A program made the translations under genes and the position numbers. Positions 39,333 through 42,604 of a stretch of DNA of 42,604 nucleotides are shown here, one piece after another; position 1 is the first letter of the stretch, and every line of letters starts with the position of its first letter. The notes beneath the pieces are model-generated. The model was not told the DNA's origin. It ran no database searches and saw nothing but the letters and a program-made list of their open reading frames with translations. This DNA comes from a virus. Location of the stretch: positions 1 through 42,604 of the IMG/VR virus record IMGVR_UViG_3300025133_000236, one strand, 5' to 3'.

Positions 39333-40359
39333 GAACTCGGAAGAGAGTCAGTTGGATATGTTTGACGACATATTCGACGGTGATCTTTTGGAAGACACGG
39401 AGGACGCTGAGACAAAGGATGTCCCACCCGATGACGACGAGCAGACTCCCCTGCCAGAAGGCGAGTTGGAGGAAGACCGTGAGGTTGTAGAAGAACCTCA
39501 GACGAAGTCGGAGGCTAGAAACTACGACGACTTCGATGAGTCGGAGCGGTCTCTGTTGAAGCAGATGTCAAATGCGGCCTTTGACAAATACTCCAAGAAT
39601 CGCAAGGAGATGGTTGAGGCCAAGCAGCAACTCGAAGAACTTCGTGACAAAGCCTCTGAGTCAAAGTCTCCAGAAAACCTACACGAACACCCTGAAGCCT
39701 ACACACTCTCCCCAGAGTACCGTGAAGCCGCCAACAACTACGGCAAGGCCCAAACCGAGTACGGCCATTGGAAACAACAGTTGATAAGCGTACGCAACGG
39801 AGAGCCTTGGCGCGGTATAGATGGTTACGATGCGAACGGGCAGATGGTGCCCAGTAAGCAGGCGTACAAGGCTACGCAGTCGTCGGAGATAGACATAGAA
39901 TCCGCATTGCAGGAGGCCAAGAACTTCATGAATCAGTTCGGGCAGCAAGCCTCGCATATTCAGGACAACTATTCCCAGATATACAGCAATGCACAGAATA
40001 TGCTGACGGAGGAGCAGAAGAAATACTTTGAGTGGGAGGAAAACTCTGAGAAGTTGAAGACTTCGGTGGAAACTCCGGAGGGAAAATCTGCTACGATAGG
40101 CGATTTGAAGAAAGGTTTTTTCGACGCTATGCCGGGAAATTTTCAGAAGCATCCCGTAACTAACTTAGCCTCAAACCTTTACGTGACGCTACAACTTTAC
40201 GCTTCTGAGCTTGGAAAGTTGAAAAAACAGCTTGACATCTCAGAGACTAACAAGAAAGATTCTCGACGAGTCGAACCTCGTTCTGGGAGAAAGTCCGAGT
40301 CAGCCAGTTCTGATGACGAAATCTTCTCCGTGGACGACTTCGAAAAGCTACTAGGGTAA
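39232..40359 (+). CDS. Scaffolding protein
   Basis: 375 aa. Strongly acidic N-terminus (about residues 20-110), long Gln/Glu/Lys-rich coiled segments and a Lys/Ser-rich end. This composition and the place directly before the major capsid gene are those of podovirus scaffolds, which guide capsid assembly and are then released. It begins inside the previous gene (101-bp overlap). Confidence 0.75.
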   Translation: MSVETLFEQKVTVQDQRAGTATEVESADADETAENSEESQLDMFDDIFDGDLLEDTEDAETKDVPPDDDEQTPLPEGELEEDREVVEEPQTKSEARNYDDFDESERSLLKQMSNAAFDKYSKNRKEMVEAKQQLEELRDKASESKSPENLHEHPEAYTLSPEYREAANNYGKAQTEYGHWKQQLISVRNGEPWRGIDGYDANGQMVPSKQAYKATQSSEIDIESALQEAKNFMNQFGQQASHIQDNYSQIYSNAQNMLTEEQKKYFEWEENSEKLKTSVETPEGKSATIGDLKKGFFDAMPGNFQKHPVTNLASNLYVTLQLYASELGKLKKQLDISETNKKDSRRVEPRSGRKSESASSDDEIFSVDDFEKLLG

Positions 40360-40402
40360 GGGCATACCATTGCTACTATGTGCGAAGGGCATCGCGGCGT
40401 AA

Positions 40403-40448
40403 GGGAGTGCGTTCTAGAACTCCCAATATAACTGGAGTCTACGGACTC
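40403..40448 (+). promoter_or_regulatory. Paired hairpins upstream of the capsid gene
   Basis: A first hairpin pairs GGGAGT (40403-40408) with ACTCCC (40419-40424). A second pairs GAGTC (40435-40439) with GACTC (40444-40448) around a TACG tetraloop of the very stable UNCG type, followed by TTTAAC. They lie 26-72 bases before the capsid ATG. They could stabilise or process the capsid message, or act as a weak terminator. No clear promoter is visible here. Confidence 0.5.
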
Positions 40449-40474
40449 TTTAACTTGTAATATAATAAAACATT

Positions 40475-41875
40475 ATGCCTAGTTCAGTCCTCGCTGATAG
40501 TGTAAGTCATGCTGCTAATAATGCGGCTACACCATTTCAGCCCGAGTTTAAGAAGCTTGGCTTCTATCTCGCACGAAACGAGGTTGCCCAGTTCCCGAAA
40601 TGGAATACCTACGATAGCCTTTTTGGCTCTATCAAGTGGCAACCTAACATGGGTGATACCCTTAACGGCCTTGTCGCAGTGCCTAGCCCTGTGGAAAGGA
40701 TAACATTCGCTCCCAATACTCTGGATTCTTTCCCTGCGAAAGATCAATTCACGATTGGTGAACGATACGAAACTGCAAAGCTTGGAGCGCATCGCTTCGA
40801 GAGTTCTCGTTTTCGCTTCCTAAGCAACTTCGAGTCTTTCTGGAGAGATCAGCTTCAGTACGCGCACAAGGACATCGTTCGTCAGATTGCTCTGGCCAAC
40901 AACGTCTTCACACGTACGCTTATGTACTACCAGACCCCAGACCTCTATGTCTGTAACAAAGGTCTGAGTTCTCAGCTAACGCTGCCCGGTAGTGTTGATA
41001 AACGTGCGTTTACTCAAGTTGACGTTCGCTTAGTTGACAATGGTGCTGACAGTGTTACGACAGCCCTTGAGGTTGGCGGCGGTGCTACCGTTGCGAACAG
41101 CGCTGGCATAGAGTACAGGGACGAGTTCTGTTTTGGTGCAACTAACGTAGCAGGGCCACTAACCTTGAAGGATATCTACAAGGCTATGTTGCATCTGCAG
41201 GAAGATGTTCAAGCACCTACGTTTGAGCGTCAGCAGAATTCACCAAAGACATCCGAGATGCTGAAGGGCAAGTATGTACTTATTTGCTCCACAGAAGCTT
41301 GGTCGTCCTTGTTGTGGGATGCTGACCTTAAAGCTGGTGACGATGGCAACAGCCGTCTTGCTCCTGCCAACATGAACCTCGTTAATGACGGTTTTGCTGG
41401 CGATCTTTGGGGTAAGGTTACTGCAAGATTCGACCCGTACCCGCTTCGGTTTACCGATAACGGTACGTTCTTGGCTCCGCAGACAGTTGATGCCACAAGC
41501 CACAAGCTTGTTCCCAACAGCAACTATACTAGCATATCAGCAACTTCTTCTGATACTGTAGCTAGTAGTGAGGTTGCATTCCTTGTTGGTGCGGACGCAT
41601 TCAAGACGATCTCTGTCGGCCCACCGCCGAAAGAGTTTGCCTCGAAGAGCATGAGCGCGAAGAAGTTCTACTCTATGAAGTGGAACGGCGAAGTTACGCT
41701 AACGGATCAGTTCTTGATTCCGAACAGCGGTACTGCGTTGTCTGACACAGGTACTCAGGACTTAAACGTCTATGGTGATTACCTGAAGTTCATCTCACAG
41801 GCTGTCTTTGGCGGTATCCCCGGTGATGCCCGTCATTGTCTGCCTATTTTCTATCGTCGTCGTCGCACGTCGTAA
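40475..41875 (+). CDS. Major capsid protein
   Basis: 466 aa, mixed alpha/beta, following the scaffold and preceding a decoration-like gene. It begins with an Ala/Ser-rich N-arm and has long strands (VAVPSPVERITFAP) and an extended helix region (FWRDQLQYAHKDIVRQIALANNVF), consistent with HK97-fold capsid proteins of podoviruses. A strong terminator-like hairpin follows. The start has an A/T-rich leader without a Shine-Dalgarno. Assignment is from order, length and sequence pattern. Confidence 0.8.
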   Translation: MPSSVLADSVSHAANNAATPFQPEFKKLGFYLARNEVAQFPKWNTYDSLFGSIKWQPNMGDTLNGLVAVPSPVERITFAPNTLDSFPAKDQFTIGERYETAKLGAHRFESSRFRFLSNFESFWRDQLQYAHKDIVRQIALANNVFTRTLMYYQTPDLYVCNKGLSSQLTLPGSVDKRAFTQVDVRLVDNGADSVTTALEVGGGATVANSAGIEYRDEFCFGATNVAGPLTLKDIYKAMLHLQEDVQAPTFERQQNSPKTSEMLKGKYVLICSTEAWSSLLWDADLKAGDDGNSRLAPANMNLVNDGFAGDLWGKVTARFDPYPLRFTDNGTFLAPQTVDATSHKLVPNSNYTSISATSSDTVASSEVAFLVGADAFKTISVGPPPKEFASKSMSAKKFYSMKWNGEVTLTDQFLIPNSGTALSDTGTQDLNVYGDYLKFISQAVFGGIPGDARHCLPIFYRRRRTS

Positions 41876-41883
41876 TATCAATA

Positions 41884-41932
41884 GTGGGGTAGGTGGTTTG
41901 CATTTGAGCCACCTACCCTACATTTTCTTTTA
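41884..41932 (+). terminator. Intrinsic terminator after the capsid gene
   Basis: A 13-bp stem with one G-T pair joins 41884-41896 and 41909-41921 around a 12-base loop, followed by CATTTTCTTTT. It probably reduces, rather than stops, transcription so that capsid protein is made in excess over the following genes. Confidence 0.85.
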
Positions 41933-41939
41933 AAATATC

Positions 41940-42296
41940 ATGGCTACAGTTAAACTACAATTAGGTCTTACTGAGGGCGGTGCAGTTAACACACCCTCAT
42001 TGGTTACTGTGCCTGTAACCGGCTCGTCAGTCACTTTGCTGGATGGTCGTTATAGATACAGTTCTGCGCTTGTGCAAAATGTTGGTAGCAATAATATCTG
42101 CATTCGTGTAGGTGGAACAGCTACGTCTTCTGTTTATCATATAAAACTTTCTCCTATGTCTCAGGCAGAGATTAACGATGCTTCTTACGTGGATGTGACC
42201 GCTTGCGGTGACGGTGCAGTAACGTCTACTGCGGTTGTCTTTAGTGTACAGGTTAACGATAGCGCACACACGGCTGGAACAGCTTACGGAGCATAA
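41940..42296 (+). CDS. Decoration-like virion protein
   Basis: 118 aa, beta-rich with many Thr, Val, Ser and Gly (VTVPVTGSSVTLLDGRYRYSS; NICIRVGGTATS). Such small beta proteins next to the capsid gene are often decoration or head-stabilising proteins. It starts 18 bases after the terminator-like hairpin's tract region. No named family is recognised. Confidence 0.6.
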   Translation: MATVKLQLGLTEGGAVNTPSLVTVPVTGSSVTLLDGRYRYSSALVQNVGSNNICIRVGGTATSSVYHIKLSPMSQAEINDASYVDVTACGDGAVTSTAVVFSVQVNDSAHTAGTAYGA

Positions 42297-42300
42297 GTCA

Positions 42301-42604
42301 TGGCAAGAATTACACAACAGAGTTCGATTCACACATCGGGTACGTCCTACGAGAACGAACCCATCATCAAGTCGGATGGTACTGGTGAGGTGATGCAATG
42401 GCTTGCGTCCACCGGCAGCAGCAAGGTTACGATTGATGAGGATTCGTCCAATGTGATGTCCATATCTGTACCGACGATGACTGTCGGCTCGCTGGACATT
42501 GGCCACGGTTTGGGAGGCAACGGTGATTCAGTTGCGATTGGTTCTAGTGCATTAGATGGCAGTTTGTCTGGTGCGGGAAATAATGTCGCAATTGGTTCTA
42601 ATTC
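42301..42604 (+). CDS. Tail-fibre protein, start only (cut by right edge)
   Basis: The first 101 aa of a longer gene beginning at ATG 42301. After an N-terminal adapter-like segment there are repeats with SVAIGSSALDG and NNVAIGSN, the YadA/collagen-type head repeat that forms trimeric beta-rolls. Such fibres bind host receptors. Its missing 3' part is expected just beyond the window. The related fragment at 24112-24295 carries NVAIG repeats as well. Confidence 0.8.

Noticed and set aside
40360-40376. Possible third sigma-54 promoter before the capsid gene (GGGCATACCATTGCT).
   Set aside because: GG and GC are nine, not ten, bases apart when the GGCAT block is used; shifting to ten loses the -24 match.

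Overview
The window is most of a short-tailed (podovirus-type) double-stranded DNA phage genome. Its gene order is terminase, portal, scaffold, capsid, fibre, lysis genes, adaptor, nozzle, ejection proteins. No integrase, lysogeny repressor, tRNA or recognisable endolysin is visible, and there is no single-subunit phage RNA polymerase. The right edge cuts the start of a YadA-like tail-fibre gene. The left edge shows only the last codons of a gene before a lysis cassette. The two ends are therefore probably neighbours on a circular or permuted map, flanking a fibre region that is not shown. The host is inferred, not seen. One late gene encodes a prepilin-like protein with a GFTLIE cleavage site and an H-X9-DG motif, a combination typical of the Planctomycetes-Verrucomicrobia group; the N-terminal sequence looks most like Verrucomicrobia or Lentisphaerae.

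Layout. (1) 1-14612, rightward: small membrane and lipoprotein genes including a nested Rz/Rz1-like spanin pair, a head-tail adaptor, a tail nozzle, three ejection-type proteins (the largest 1961 aa with a zincin motif), a PD-(D/E)XK nuclease and the prepilin-like protein. (2) 14615-23930, leftward: replication and recombination genes (helicase-type ATPase, family A DNA polymerase, SSB-like protein, Sak4-like ATPase, Fe-S RecB-type nuclease, small regulators). (3) 24292-30821, leftward: early operon with a SNF2-type helicase, a MoxR-type AAA+ ATPase and its partner, a sigma-54-activator-type AAA+ ATPase, and many small unknown genes. (4) 31117-31554, rightward: a single gene between its own control region and a strong terminator. 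(5) 31555-32149: non-coding, with a large inverted repeat around an AT-rich core (possible origin). (6) 32150-42604, rightward: a 1088-aa proline-rich protein, packaging genes, scaffold, capsid, decoration-like protein and fibre start.

The most interesting reading concerns transcription. The early operon has a textbook sigma-70 promoter (30844-30871). It encodes a compact NtrC-type AAA+ domain without receiver or DNA-binding domain. Two -24/-12 (GG-N10-GC) sigma-54-type promoters are visible, one at the head of the leftward replication block (24023-24039) and one at the head of the rightward packaging/structural block (32018-32034), each with an AACTGTT element about 10 bp upstream. Together these suggest that the phage turns on replication and late genes by activating host sigma-54 RNA polymerase with its own activator. 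Other notable items are a structured RNA between the SSB and ribbon-helix-helix genes, a decayed tail-fibre fragment beside the activator gene, and several genes under 60 codons in the operons.
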